Of a stretch of DNA of 64,000 nucleotides, positions 10,498-21,192 are shown piece after piece. The stretch lies in assembly GCA_028583405.1 (NCBI GenBank), contig CM053249.1, positions 39,343,759 to 39,407,758 of the forward strand. Reading direction: 5' to 3'. How positions within the stretch are numbered: the first letter of the stretch is position 1; each line of letters opens with the position of its first letter. The position numbers and the translations under genes are program-made. The notes beneath the pieces were generated by a model, which had not been told where the DNA came from, searched no databases, and saw nothing but the letters and a program-made list of their open reading frames with translations. Source of the DNA: Pogonophryne albipinna (lineage: Eukaryota; Chordata; Actinopteri; Perciformes; Artedidraconidae).

Positions 10498-11307
10498 ATG
10501 ACTATGTCTAATTTAAATACCATAAAGCTCTGTTCTTGGAATGTCCGTGGTCTCCAGAAGCCTGCCAAGAGGATGGCAGTATTGTCATATTTGAAAAAGG
10601 AGGATGTTTCTATTGCTTTCCTTCAGGAGACTCACTTGGAAGACAAAGACATTGCAAAATTACAGAAAAGCTGGGTGGGGCAGGTTTTTGCAACATCATA
10701 CTCATCATGTAGTAGGGGTGTGGCCATTCTGGTTAGTAAAAAGCTTGCCTTTAGGTCCCTTGACTGTGTTAAAGACAGTCAGGGTCGCTATGCGATTGTC
10801 AAAGCAGTACTCTCTGGTAAGGCTATAACACTTATGAATCTCTATTGCCCTCCTGCTTATCCCACTGATTTTCTGTCCAAGGCCTTTGCAGAGTTTACAG
10901 AACTGGCATCTGAGGACTCCTTCGTGGGAGGTGATTTTAACTGCCATCTTAATCCCTCTCTGGATAAATGTCCACCAGGCATCAATCCCCCTTCAAAGCA
11001 AGCTAGGGTGCTCAATTCTATATGTAATGACATTGGGTATTCAGATGTATGGAGGGAGCTTCATCCCACTGACTCAGAGTTTACTTTTTTTTCTGCCCCT
11101 CATAAAAGCCACACTCGAATTGATTACCTTTTTATTCCATGTTCAAAAATGTTCTTGGTTCTGTCATGTACCATAGGTAGCATTATCCTTTCTGACCAAG
11201 CACCCCTATATATGGTGTATTCTCTTTTTGAGGAAAGGGCATTGTCAAGGCGCTGGAGACTTCATCAATCCTTTATTTGGAGCAAAAGAAGAAGAGGCGC
11301 AAAATAA
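10498..11307 (+). pseudogene. L1 ORF2 endonuclease domain, truncated
   Basis: About 230 residues form an APE-like endonuclease: KLCSWNVRGL, FLQETHLED (catalytic Glu), GVAILVSKKL, ITLMNLYCPP, FVGGDFNCHLNPSLD and SHTRIDYLF, ending ILSDQAPLYM. In this fold the last motif is normally SDH, with a catalytic His; here it reads SDQ, a one-base change from CAC or CAT to CAA. The frame then meets RRWRLHQSF and breaks at 11305-11307. The reverse transcriptase that should follow is absent. Confidence 0.85.
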
Positions 11308-11329
11308 CCCGGCGGAATAATAAAGAATT

Positions 11330-12415
11330 TTGTGCGTAGCATAGCAGATAGTTGGAATGCTGTATCAGCATTCCCACTAAATAAGAACAAGAAAATAAAA
11401 GTCTAAATGCATGAAAAAGCAGCAGAATATTTGAACTGAAAACTTTAGAACTAAAAGCATACGTCACCAATAATGTCTAAAATATGTGGAACATGTTGAA
11501 GTCAGTATGACGTCTCCATCAGATGGGAAAGAATAGGCTGAGACAGTCTGTTAAACGCCAGTGACCATGTCATTAGTCTGCTGCTCTAATTATGTCAATT
11601 GGAGTTATGACATCATCGTGTTCCATGACACAGGTGTTTATATTTGAGCTAACGACGTGTCCAGAGATCAAAGGTTTCCATGGTGATCAGTGAGAGGAAA
11701 GCATTTTCATTGTTCTGAATGAGAGATAAACCTCTTACATGTGAACGTTTTGTTGAAGAACCGTAACAGATATCTGTGAAATTTCAAAGCGTGAAGCATT
11801 TCAAGGAACTTGAGCATCTGAAGTGTACTTCTTGTGTACTTTCGGGTTAATTATGTGGCCTTTTTGGCAGATTAACTAAAGGTGTGCGGCTGCTTTGGTG
11901 GGGAAAGGTGAGGCTGAACTTACATTGGGGTTTAATGGAGACATGTTGAAAGTTGTTGTCACTTCATGCCCTCAAGAGGCATTTTGTTTAATTTTTTAAT
12001 TTTATTTTTCAAGCTACGAGATATTTTCCTACGTTTGTCATGAAAAATTACGTCTCAGGAATGTAGGGTTTGGGAATTATGGCAGGTTTAAAAGAAAATA
12101 TGAAGGCAAAATTAAATCTGTCCTCCACTCTAGCTGTGACATCACACACTCTAAAATCTGAAGAAGGTCTCTTTAACAAGGTCTGAACAATGTTTAATAT
12201 CTCTAAAAGTAAGAATCAGATTTAAAAGTTGTGTTACACGAATGTCAGAAAGATGTGTAACATTTTAAAGTTGGAATGAGGTTTCTGAGTGAAAGTGTGA
12301 AGGAGCAGTTAGCAGTTGAAGAAGGAGCAGTTAGCAGTTGAAGTTGCATGAAGATTGTTGAAGTCTGAAGATTTCTCCATTGACTTCCATGTTAAAAATG
12401 TGATGAATTATCAAA
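11330..12415 (+). repeat. dispersed repeat, copy B
   Basis: Begins near TTGGAATGCTGTATCAGCATTCCC, shares AAAGCAGCAGAATATTTGAACTG with copy A, and shares 11577-11683 with 7106-7212 almost exactly. It keeps one TTTCCATGG core but lacks the tandem X-box units and extends about 700 bp further 3'. Near its end is a duplicated 21-bp word GAAGGAGCAGTTAGCAGTT (about 12299-12341). No coding capacity seen. Confidence 0.65.
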
Positions 12416-12416
12416 T

Positions 12417-12720
12417 CAAGTTTTATTTTTATAGCACATTTAAAAGCGATTGTTGGTCGAGCCAAAGTGCTGTACATGTAATAAAAACACATTACTACAA
12501 TCACAATAAAAAACAATAATATACAACAGAAATATAAAAAACACAGGGAATAGTCAGGTGTCATGCTCCGCTCTGACTAGAAGGTCAGGGAGAAGAAGTG
12601 TGTTTTTAGTGAGGATTTAAAAAACCCTAGTGTCTCGGCCGACGTCACATGGAGGGGCAGAGTGTTCCAGAGCCTGGGGCCAGCTGCTGCGAAGGCTCGG
12701 TGACCTAGGGTTTTAAGTAT
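12417..12720 (-). mobile_element. LINE 3' end fragment (L2/Rex1-like)
   Basis: On the minus strand, 12710-12577 encodes the typical last block of an L2/CR1-group ORF2 (HRAFAAAGPRLWNTLPLHV and FFKSSLKTHFFSL). It is followed by a 3' UTR ending ATAAAAATAAAACTTGATTTG at 12417. It is strongly 5' truncated; the matching stops near 12715. Confidence 0.75.
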
Positions 12721-13037
12721 TTTGACAAAATATTCCGTCTCGGAGCACAGATGGCAGTAGGGGCAAATAATCTGGGTGTGTTGGGCGTGTCGCTGATCCA
12801 TGGTGTGGCTACCGCAGCTGGTCGTGTAATGTCCCTGGCCACAGTGGGGTCACGCACGTGTGGCTGGGACTCACCGCGCCCCCCCCCCCCCGGATGTGGC
12901 CGGTCTGGGTCAGTTTCCAGGCCTGAATTTTAGCGCCAGTCCGCCCCTGAAGAGCAGGATCCACCACAGCCTGTTACAGTGCGAAGTGGTTGGGATTCCA
13001 GCGGTGGTGTGAAGGAAGGAGTCTAGAGCCTCTATCC
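12721..13037. other. repeat debris before hAT1
   Basis: Contains a C13 run near 12879-12891. At 12932-12951 there is a hAT-like terminus, CAGGGGCGGACTGGCGC on the minus strand; a related word occurs at 45880. No gene. The last 8 bases, CTCTATCC (13030-13037), would be the left TSD of hAT1. Confidence 0.5.
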
Positions 13038-13484
13038 CAGGGGTCGGCAACCCCTGGCACGCGGCACCGTAACCAGTGGCACGCTAGGAATAAGTGGAAT
13101 AAGTGTGCAAAACATTTAAATGTAGGATCCTGAACGAGACCGCCGCCAGAGCGCGTATCCCCGTTACGTGAAGAAGGAAGCCATGCACGCAACGCAGCCC
13201 CGCTCTCTTTAACTCCGGGCGATTTGCTGCTGCTTTCCACTGTGGTGTAGTGCTGATCGTTTCACCACGGAGGAACGCACTGCTGCCGCGCCGGCACTTC
13301 ACAAATTGCAGTACCCATAATGAGCTGTTTTGGTGGAAATGTTGAAGTGCTTTCTCATCTGCATGCCAAATTACCTCTTTCACAGCAATTGGCAGATATG
13401 CGCGACGTGTTATTTACGGTAAATTGATTTACGACTCCCGCCTAAAGATTGTTTTAATCAGTGACGGAGCAGGCCCGGTAGACA

Positions 13485-14117
13485 ATGGCAGGTCCGCTAC
13501 CTAAGAAATCTAAAATAAATGTTCGGACATTCCAGCCCTCGTGGACAGAAGAGTGGGGTTTTGTGTTTCAGAAGGACCGTGCTGTGTGTACTTTATGTCT
13601 GGACATTTTTGTTTGCCGGACGTCAAGTGTCAAACGGCATTTTGAGACCAAACACAAGACAACTTTCAAAGATGAGGCAGACAAGACTGAATCCATCAAA
13701 CGTGCCGTGTCTGGTTATGGGAAACAGGCAAACACTCTCAAAGCCTTTGCCACTGCTAACAATGATTCTACCGAAGCAAGCTATCGCATTGCTCATTGCA
13801 TCGCGAAACATGAAAAGCCATTCACTAACGGTGAATATATTAAGGAGGCTTTCTTCTGTAGCTCAGAGGTTTTGTTTAATTCCTTACCAAACAAAGAGAC
13901 AATAAAATCAAGAATAAAAGCAATTCCAGTGTCAGCCAGATCTGTTGAACTCATCGAGGAACTGGCAGAAAACATTTGCGCGCAGCAGACAGCTGGTTTG
14001 AAAGAAGCCACGGTATTCAGCGTTGCACTGGATGAGAGCGTGGACGTGAACGACATACCACGCTTGGCAGTCATGGTAAGATACTGTGATTCGACTGTAA
14101 GAGAAGAGCTCTGCTGC
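13485..14117 (+). pseudogene. hAT1 transposase, N-terminal part with BED finger
   Basis: Residues 20-57 form a BED-type zinc finger (Cys35, Cys38, His52, His57), the DNA-binding module of hAT transposases. It is followed by an all-helical region (FTNGEYIKEAFF, NSLPNKETIKSRI) and the first catalytic block VFSVALDESVDVNDIPRLAV with its Asp. It resembles the ZBED5/GTF2IRD2-related hAT group. The frame enters piggyBac at 14118 and ends shortly after at 14186. Start chosen at the Met of MAGPLPKKSK. Confidence 0.85.
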
Positions 14118-14279
14118 CTAAGCCCCACGGACCGAGCTCGGGTCCGAAAATACTATATATGTAGCAACAGTGCTATACAGTGTTGAAAGTGTGCCGGTCC
14201 TACCCGGTCCTTAGTACCGGTAAGAGATTTCCAGGCGGTCCGGAGGACCAGGAAGAATTGACAGCTCCACCCGTGGAAT

Positions 14280-14682
14280 TTATACTACGAAGGGAAGATA
14301 TTTTGGTTTGGATTACTGGTCTGGGGGAAGCTCGCGAGTGTGTGTGTATACGTGTGTGTGTGTGTTTGTGTATTTTTGCGTTTGTGCGTATTGTGTTTGT
14401 TTTCCGGGGAAAACACTAACGAGAAACACCGGCTGTTGTTATGCCTGCTGTGACCTCAAGTTACTCCGTTCTCCGCTTGTAATTATGCCGTTACAAGCTT
14501 CAAAGTTGTATTTATCATCTGAATTTGCAATTTACAAGTTTCCTATTCTGAAAGCCAAGACTTTGTTTATTTAAAATCAAACAAAACACCCGAACCCCGA
14601 AAAACTATTTTTTTACGCAAATCCACGTTTATTTTGAAATGAGCCGTTGCGACTTCCGACTGATTTCGATAGAGCGGGTCAC
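14280..14682 (-). repeat. partial copy of the 853-bp ATTT-flanked MITE (inverted relative to 33145)
   Basis: 14280-14682 matches the reverse complement of 33145 to about 33750. It ends at 14682 with the same terminus (GTGACCCGCTCTATCGAAAT on the minus strand) and lacks the other end. It includes TG-rich simple sequence (about 14336-14400). It sits in the 5' region of hAT2. Confidence 0.75.
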
Positions 14683-14783
14683 ATATTTGCTTTTTCCCAC
14701 TTGATCAGAACAGCGGGAGGAGAAAATAATGGAGTGACTGAATGACAGCTAGAAAATTAGGCTGCGTGGTAATTAAAGCAAAA

Positions 14784-14883
14784 ATGCAAACGACGATTCT
14801 TCAGATGTTTAAGAGAAAGGAGAGAGATGAAGAAACTCAGAATGTGCTTAAAATTAGAAAAACAACGCCCACAGATGACACAG
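14784..14883 (+). pseudogene. hAT2 transposase, candidate first coding exon
   Basis: A short Lys/Glu-rich stretch starting MQTTILQMFKRKERDEE, of the kind found at the N-terminus of this hAT group. It is followed by a possible splice donor CAG|GTGATG at 14883/14884. The open frame starts earlier (14742), but the Met at 14784 is the more natural start. The link to the exon at 15231 is inferred. Confidence 0.4.
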
Positions 14884-15064
14884 GTGATGATGCTTATTTA
14901 GCCCAGAGAATGGACATGAACCTGGCCATGATGAATATAATAAGTTAGCTAACTAGCAAACTGTATATCTCTATATGGGGTGCTCAACCAGTCGATCCCC
15001 AGTCGATCGCGAGATGTCTAAAAGTAGAACAACAATATTCTGTTTTATCGTTAATGTCCTACAA

Positions 15065-15220
15065 CAGGGGTGGCCAAACCTTTTGGCTCAGGGGCCACAA
15101 TGATGTATCAATGTGACAGCCGGGCCGGGGGGCATTGATCTGTACATTTCCAGATCATTTCTGTACAGATCAGTACATTTTTGACTGTCTGCTGAATTTA
15201 GTTATACATTTTTATTCTAA
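15065..15220 (+). repeat. hAT-Charlie-like MITE fragment in hAT2 intron
   Basis: CAGGGGTGGCCAAACCTTTT is a hAT terminus of the kind seen on many fish and mammalian Charlie elements. No right end is found before the splice acceptor at 15230, so only the left part is present. Just upstream, GTCGATCGCGAG words (about 14985-15012) are also typical of hAT elements. Confidence 0.5.
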
Positions 15221-15230
15221 TTTATAACAG

Positions 15231-16032
15231 TTGAGGCCCAGAGGGAGGAAGAGGAAACTCAGCCAGAAGAAGTGGCAGCAGGTCCCTCAGAAGCCACCAC
15301 AGGTGATGCTAGCCCTACTGCATACCCTTCTATATGGAAAGAAGAACAATATGAACAGTTCAAACTGAAAAATGAATGGATGTATGCTCACAATGGAAGG
15401 CTAGGCTGTACCCCATGCCATGATGTGAAGGATCTGGGTGTCATGGCATCCCGTGGTGTTAATATTGCTATTCAGTGGGCTGATGGAAAGATAATCCCAG
15501 CTGGTCAATCAAGGGATGTCCAGCTTTCATCACTGCGCAAAAAAATCCGTGAGCACAAGAACTCTGCAGCACATAATGAAGCAGTCAAGATTCTTCAGAC
15601 AGCAAATAAAGATATTCTTCTGAACATGAACGCGAGTAGTCAGGAGTCTGTGTTTGAGTCTACTGCCAAGGTATTCATGACAGCCTATTATGTGGCCAAG
15701 AACAACAAGCCTTTCACAGACTTTGAGAGTCTGATTGACCTGCAGCATGCAAATTCTGCTGATTTAGGGCGTGTTTTGCATAGCAAAACTGTCTGTGTTG
15801 ACATAATTGAGCATGTGTCATCACAGATGAAAAAGGAACTTCTAAAAAAGATAATAGAGACCAAGAGCAAAATCACAGTATTGGCTGATGAGTCAACCAG
15901 TGTTGGGCACAAATCAACACTAATTGTGTTCCTGAAGGCTAGTGTTGATGGAGACATGGAGCCCATTGCCTTTCCATTGGACCTGGTTGAGCTGGATAGT
16001 ATGTCTGCTGCTCATATCAAGGAACAGATTAT
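15231..16032 (+). pseudogene. hAT2 transposase, N-terminal and first catalytic block
   Basis: Follows a good acceptor (TTTATAACAG at 15230). The open frame begins with an acidic stretch, then a KIAA1586-like zinc-binding region (FKLKNEWMYAHNGRLGC..C, SLRKKIREHKNSAAHNEA), a helical segment and the first DDE-type block KITVLADESTSVGHKSTL. It stops being hAT at ATTAT (16028-16032), where the L2 begins; the Ile run that follows is L2 tail. The frame resumes without shift at 19967. Confidence 0.85.
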
Positions 16033-16186
16033 AATAATAATAATAATAATAATAGATTTAATTTGTTAGCGCTTTTACAGGTGCTCAAAGACGCTTTACA
16101 GATATAGTGAAGGGAAAAGAAAAGGAAGGAACAACAAATAAATATATAGTTAAAGTTAAAGTTAAAGTCAAATAATACAAAAACAA

Positions 16187-18248
16187 TCACACATTAAAAG
16201 CCAGATTGAAGAGGTGAGTTTTTGTGAGTTTTTTGAAGGTGGTGAGGTCAGTGCAGTCTCTGATGGGTTGGGGGAGTGAGTTCCAGAGGGAGGGGGCAGC
16301 GACGGAGAAGGCTCTGTCCCCCCAGGTCCGGTGATTGGTGCGGGTGGGGATGGATAGGAGGTTGGCTTCTGATGAGCGGAGGCAGCGGGAAGGGGCGTGG
16401 TGGTGCAGCAGGTCTGTGAGGTAGGGGGGGGCCTGATTGTTGAGGGCTTTGTGAGTAATGAGGAGGACTTTGAAGTTGATTCTTTGACGGACGGGGAGCC
16501 AGTGGAGGTTCTGGAGGACGGGAGTGATGTGGTCTCGGGAGCGGGTGTGGGTGAGGAGGCGGGCAGCAGAGTTCTGGATATGTTGGAGTTTATTGATTAG
16601 GTTGGATGGTATGCCGTAGAGGATGCTATTGCAGTAGTCGAGTCGTGAAGTGATGAATGCATGAATCAGGGTTTCAGCAGCAGAGGAGGAGAGTGATGGG
16701 CGGAGACGGGCAATGTTTTTGAGGTGGAAAAAGGCGGTCCTGGTGATGTGATTTATGTGGTGGTTGAATTTGAGCTGACTGTCGAAGATGACTCCGAGGT
16801 TGCGGATGTGAGGGGGGGGAGATAGAGTGTGGCTGTCAATGGTGAAGTTGAAATTCTGGATGTCTTTGATACGGGATGGGGGGCCGATGATGATGATGTC
16901 TGATTTGGCACTGTTCAGTTGGAGATAGTTTGTTTGCATCCATGCTTTTATTTCTGAGAGACAGTTGGTGAGAGTGGAGTGTGTTGTGGGGGTGATGGTT
17001 TTTGTTGAGATATAAAGTTGGATGTCATCAGCGTAGCAGTGAAATTGAAGGTTGTGGCGACGAATTATTTTGCCAAGGGGGAGCATGTAGAGGATGAAGA
17101 GGAGGGGGCCAAGCACCGAACCCTGGGGGACGCCTTGGGACAGAGGAGCAGTGGAGGAGGTGCAGTTGTTGATGTTGATAAACTGATGTCTGTCGGTGAG
17201 GTAGGATTTCAGCCAGGAGAGTGCAGTGTCGGTGATGTTGAGTGATGATTCGAGGAGGGACAGCAGGATGGCGTGGTTGATGGTGTCGAATGCTGCGGTG
17301 AGGTCGAGGAGGATGAGGATGTTCAGGTTGCCGGAGTCAGAGGAGAGGAGGAGGTCGTTTGTGATTTTGAGAAGAGCTGTTTCGGTGCTGTGTTTTGATC
17401 GGAAACCGGATTGAAATGGCTCAAAGAGATCATTGGAGCTGAGGTGGGCTTTAAGTTGTGAGGCAACGACACGTTCAAGTATTTTTGACAGAAAGGGGAG
17501 ATTTGAGATGGGCCGGAAGTTGGACATGATGTCAGGTGTGAGTCCAGGTCTTTTGAGAATGGGTGTGACAGCAGCCAGTTTGAGAGAGGGGGGAACTGAT
17601 CCAGATCTGAGGGAGGAGTTAATGATGGTGGCAATGAGTTGGGAGATGGCAGGGAGGCTCTCTTTAACAAATTTGGAGGGCATTGGGTCAAGTGTGCAGG
17701 TGGAGTTAATTCCAGTCATGAAGTCGGACAGTTGCATGGGGGTCACAGGGGAGAAGTGGGACAGGGGCTGTGAGGTGAAGGGGGGGGAGCCAGGAGGGGA
17801 GGTGGGGGGTGCTGATGAGGGTGTCAGATTGCTGTAAATGTTGCTGATTTTGGTTTGGAAAAACGAGAGGAAGGAGTTGCACTGTTCGGTGGTGAAGGAT
17901 GAGGTAGCGTTGTCACAGGGTTTGAGAAGTTTGCTGATGGTGGAGAACAGACGCTTGGGGTTGCTGGAGCCAGACTGAATGAGTTGTGAGTAGTAATTAG
18001 ACCGGGCTGCTTTGAGTGCGTTACTGTACTGCTGGAGATAGTCTTTGTAGATTTGAAGATGGACTGTTAGTGTGGTTTTCTTGTGTTGGCGTTCAAGTTG
18101 ACGTTTCCTTGATTTCATTTGGCGGAGTTCGGGGGTATACCAGGGGGCGGAGTGTATGAAAGAGACATTTTTTGTTTTTGTGCGGGCCAGTTCATTGAGA
18201 CAGAAGGAGAGGGTGCTGTTATAATAGTCCACAAGTTCAGATGGCTTT
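16187..18248 (-). CDS. L2 ORF, reverse transcriptase part
   Basis: The frame is open from the C run; GTG at 18232 is only the first possible start. It contains the linker (YTPELRQMKSRKRQLERQ), RT motifs FRPISNLPFLSKILE, FQSGFRSKHSTETALL, LLDLTAAFDTINH, SQGVPQGSVLGPLLF and the catalytic FHCYADDIQLY, then the thumb NLGVIFDSQLKF and the end block WNSLPQPIRD...FNLAFNV. All catalytic Asp residues are present. No stop apart from the terminal one. Probably the same protein as 18249-19610. Confidence 0.88.
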
Positions 18249-19610
18249 TCAGAAAGTGGGGGGGGGGGAGACAGACATCTTGCAGGTAATGGAGACAGTG
18301 ATTGCTGAAGGTGAGATGGGTTTGAGATTTCTGTAGGTTATTGTGCGTTTTTGCTTTTGGGCGGGGATGGGGATGTTGATGTCCATGATGATGGCCAGGT
18401 GATCAGAGATGTGGAGATTGAGGCTGGACAGATGATGGATGGTGAGACCAGTGGAGCAGACCAAGTCCAGGATGTGACCACGGCTGTGTGTTGGGAAGTT
18501 GATGTGCTGAGAGAAGTTGCAGCAGTGAAGGGTTTCCTTAAATTCAGAGGCATATTTGCAGGTCGGGTCGTCAACATGAATGTTAAAATCACCTAAGAGG
18601 AGAACAGATGGGGATATGGCAGAAAGCTGAGTGAGAATGTCAGAGAGGTCGGAGAGAAAGGAGGGGTTTGGCTTCGGGGGACGGTAGATGATGGCTGTGA
18701 CCAGGGGAGTGGGACCAGAGAGTTTAAAGATCAGGTGTTCAAATGAAGAAACATCAGGGATGGGGATTATGGTAGCTTTTATTTCCTTTCTGATAATAGC
18801 AGCTATACCACCACCCCGCCCTTGTGGTCGAGGTTTGTCAATGTATGTGAATCCTGCTGGGGTGATTTGATTTAAAGAAAAATAGTCCAGGGGTTTTTGC
18901 CATGTTTCGGTCAGATACAGAAAGTCCAGGTTATTGTCTTTAATGAATTCATTTAGAATGTGGCTTTTATTGTGGATGGAGCGTGTGTTGAGCAGGGCTG
19001 CTCTGAGGTGACGTTGCATTGGGGGGGGTTGTGTGGACCGGGGGAGTGGAAGGAGATTGGTCAGATTCACGTGTTGTTTGTTGTGATGGCGTAGTGTGGG
19101 CGTGTGACAGGACCGAATGGACGGGATGGAGTGTGGAGACGTGGAATGAAATAAAAACTTACGGCCAGAGCCTCTGTGTGGAGGACGGCGTTTGCGGAGT
19201 ATTTCATTATCTGCGAGGATGTCCATGCAATCCGGACGCAGGCGGTTATTAAAGGAGTGGAGATCTGACAGGGAGTAGAGCGGCGGCATGATCCGGTGAA
19301 GTGGCGCTAGCACGGAGCTAGCTAATGCTGGGGACCCGGGCAGCAGAGACCAGGAGCCGGATAACCGTGGAAGAAGGAGCGGTGTGAGTCCAGATAAAAT
19401 GAGAATTATAATCCACAGCATATCAGGAGAATAATTCCAGTGGTTTCCAGAGGAGAATCGTAGGAGGGGCTGACAACCTGGTGCAGAGTGGGAGCCGGGT
19501 GACCAGCCTACTAGCTGGTTAGCTAGCTTGATAGCCACCGGCTGTAGGCGGCAGGGAGAGACGATGTCAGCGGGAAAGCCGGCTGATCGCAGCGGGATGG
19601 GAAGACCCAC
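18249..19610 (-). CDS. L2 ORF, N-terminal and endonuclease part
   Basis: 453 codons. The C-terminal half is an APE-type endonuclease: AALLNTRSIHNKS, LYLTETWQ (catalytic Glu), GRGGGIAAI, LLLGDFNIHVDD, SRGHILDLVCS and NLHISDHLAI with an intact SDH. The first about 190 residues have no domain I recognise. The frame ends in PPPTF just after a run of 11 C (plus-strand G run 18258-18268). Removing one C would join it to the RT part as a single 1140-residue protein. Confidence 0.85.
   Translation of the reverse strand: MGLPIPLRSAGFPADIVSPCRLQPVAIKLANQLVGWSPGSHSAPGCQPLLRFSSGNHWNYSPDMLWIIILILSGLTPLLLPRLSGSWSLLPGSPALASSVLAPLHRIMPPLYSLSDLHSFNNRLRPDCMDILADNEILRKRRPPHRGSGRKFLFHSTSPHSIPSIRSCHTPTLRHHNKQHVNLTNLLPLPRSTQPPPMQRHLRAALLNTRSIHNKSHILNEFIKDNNLDFLYLTETWQKPLDYFSLNQITPAGFTYIDKPRPQGRGGGIAAIIRKEIKATIIPIPDVSSFEHLIFKLSGPTPLVTAIIYRPPKPNPSFLSDLSDILTQLSAISPSVLLLGDFNIHVDDPTCKYASEFKETLHCCNFSQHINFPTHSRGHILDLVCSTGLTIHHLSSLNLHISDHLAIIMDINIPIPAQKQKRTITYRNLKPISPSAITVSITCKMSVSPPPTF
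18258..18268 (+). repeat. G11 homopolymer at L2 frame break
   Basis: Eleven G on the plus strand (C on the coding strand), exactly where the two L2 frames meet. The total length from the Met at 19610 to the stop at 16187 is 3424 nt, one more than a multiple of three. Confidence 0.85.
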
Positions 19611-19966
19611 ACGAGCCGCGGAGTTAGGGTGGAGTTCGGGTGGAGTTGGGGTGGAGACAGAAATGTTAGCTCAGCAGACTTCAGGGAGCCGAGGAGCATC
19701 TAGGTAGCAGCCGGCTAGGTCCGATAATGCTAGCTAGCTAGCGGGCTAGGGACCGGTGAGCAGGAAAGAGCCAGCAGGTAGGAGATGACAACACAAATAT
19801 CTGTGTCGATTCGATATAGTGATGCTGCTATTTTTGCTGATGACTGACGTTTCAAAAGTAGAGAGCCAGACAGGAGAGGTTCTGATCTGGACTAAAGAAC
19901 AATATTTGGGGCGGAGGAGCGGCGAACAAACAACGCCAGCACCCTCGGCGACCCGGTTATGAGGTT

Positions 19967-20603
19967 ATTATGGGTTGCTTGCTTAAAAATGGCTTCACTG
20001 TTGAGTTGCTGAGAGAAATCCTCATTGGATTTTGCAGTGATGGGGCCAGTGTCATGCTGGGAGTGAAGTCAGGTGTTGGGAAGTTGCTCCAGGATGACTT
20101 CCCAGGCATCATACTATGGCACTGCCTTAATCACAGACTGGAGCTTGCTGTTGACCAGGCACTGGATGTGACAGGGGGAACAAAGGACTTCCAGGCATTC
20201 ATGGACAGCCTATATTCATTATATAGCCAGTCACCAAAAAACATGCGGCAGCTGAGTGAATGTGCTCACAACCTGGACATCGCCCTCAGGAGGATTAGAA
20301 AAGTGTTCAGTGTTCGCTGGGTAGCTTCTTCATGGAGGGCAGTCTCTGCAGTTTGGCAGTCTTATCCAGCCTTGGCACAACATTTCTGTGAGGCATCAGA
20401 GGATGATACAAGGGACCAAATTCAAAGGTCTGCTTTCTAAGTTGTGCTCCATCAACTTCCTGAAAAGTCTTGCACTGATGGCAGATGTTCTGACTGAACT
20501 TAAGAACTTGTCAGAAATTCTTCAGAACAGGAAGACCACACTCCCAAAGGCCCATGACATCATGATGATGTATGTCAAACGCATAGAAAGTTTCAATCGC
20601 TAC
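19967..20603 (+). pseudogene. hAT2 transposase, middle block with one frameshift
   Basis: Resumes after the L2 with MGCLLKNGFT, then FCSDGASVMLGVKSGVGK (second catalytic Asp block), LWHCLNHRLELAVDQAL and the RW segment VFSVRWVASSWRAVSA. Around 20419-20421 one extra base moves the reading to another frame, which continues KFKGLLSKLCSINFLKSLA through KRIESFNRY to the ERV at 20604. That is the only disabling change I can see in this block. Confidence 0.85.
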
Positions 20604-21182
20604 TGTTATCTATGTTGGTTATTCTCGCGTCCAGGAGAGAAGCTTTAAAAAGGAGACTAAATGGAGTCTCTGAGATGGTTTCAAATTGGTACTTTAATTA
20701 AAAATAAAGGCGCGGTAATGTTACAAACAGGATATTGTTCAGTCAGGAGAGAAAGGCTGCAGCTTCCTCTCCCTGTGCTGGCCGTGCAGAAGAGAGCTCA
20801 CAAGCATTCGTCCTTCCCGCTTGCTGGCTGTTTGCTCCTCCTCTCTGTGAGCTGTAGTGACGTAGGAGACATCCCCCTCGTTCTTCTGTGTCCGATATCG
20901 CGTTAAACAGAGGATTTCGACATTTTACATTCATTGCTTACTTCCACATGCATTTTCTCCTCCTTATCTCTTTCATAACTTTATATGTAATACATGTTAA
21001 CGGCGTCAATAGCCACTTTAATGATACTAATGGACGGTAGTCCCGGATGTCGTCATGAAGGATTTTCAGAATAAAAGCTTGGTATTGAGAACTTCCGTTT
21101 TTTTCCAGAATAAAATAGCATTTAAACTGACGGTATGTTTAAGCTACATTATGACATAAAACATTGATTTTAATTTCTAACA
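20604..21182 (-). repeat. ERV 3' LTR
   Basis: 579 bp, TGTTAGAAATT...ATAGATAACA on the minus strand, near-identical to 28718-29271. The difference in length is mostly a segment (AATACATGTTAACGGCGTC) present only here. Confidence 0.9.
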
Positions 21183-21192
21183 GTCCCTCCTT
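21183..21192 (-). promoter_or_regulatory. ERV polypurine tract
   Basis: GGAGGGAC directly precedes the TGTTAG start of the 3' LTR on the minus strand, the expected place for the plus-strand primer. Confidence 0.6.

Larger units (their letters stand above)
8036..11310 (+). mobile_element. Tx1/L1-type LINE, 3' truncated, with nested LINE fragment
   Basis: Starts GGGGGTCACGTGATGGCGGC, a 5' end with a GATGGCGGC YY1-like core. It contains ORF1 (8171-9972, interrupted 8609-9512) and the endonuclease part of ORF2 (10498-11307). RT is absent: sequence changes to repeat copy B by about 11330. LINEs usually lose the 5' end, so loss of the 3' end points to a later deletion or rearrangement rather than incomplete integration. 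Confidence 0.8.
16033..19966 (-). mobile_element. near-intact L2 LINE in hAT2
   Basis: A 3934-bp element flanked by ATTAT (16028-16032 and 19967-19971). Read on the minus strand: a 5' UTR of about 356 bp, an ORF from 19610 to 16187 with one frameshift, a short 3' UTR and an (ATT)n tail at the insertion point. The tail overlaps the duplication, so the exact TSD length is ambiguous, but hAT2 coding resumes in frame on the other side. It appears full length and young. Confidence 0.88.

Noticed and set aside
15065..15084. CAGGGGTGGCCAAACC as the left end of hAT2
   Set aside because: No matching duplication exists at the right side, whereas GTGCTATA and matching GAAAGTG ends define hAT2 at 14178-31599. 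The 15065 word is better taken as a separate intron fragment.
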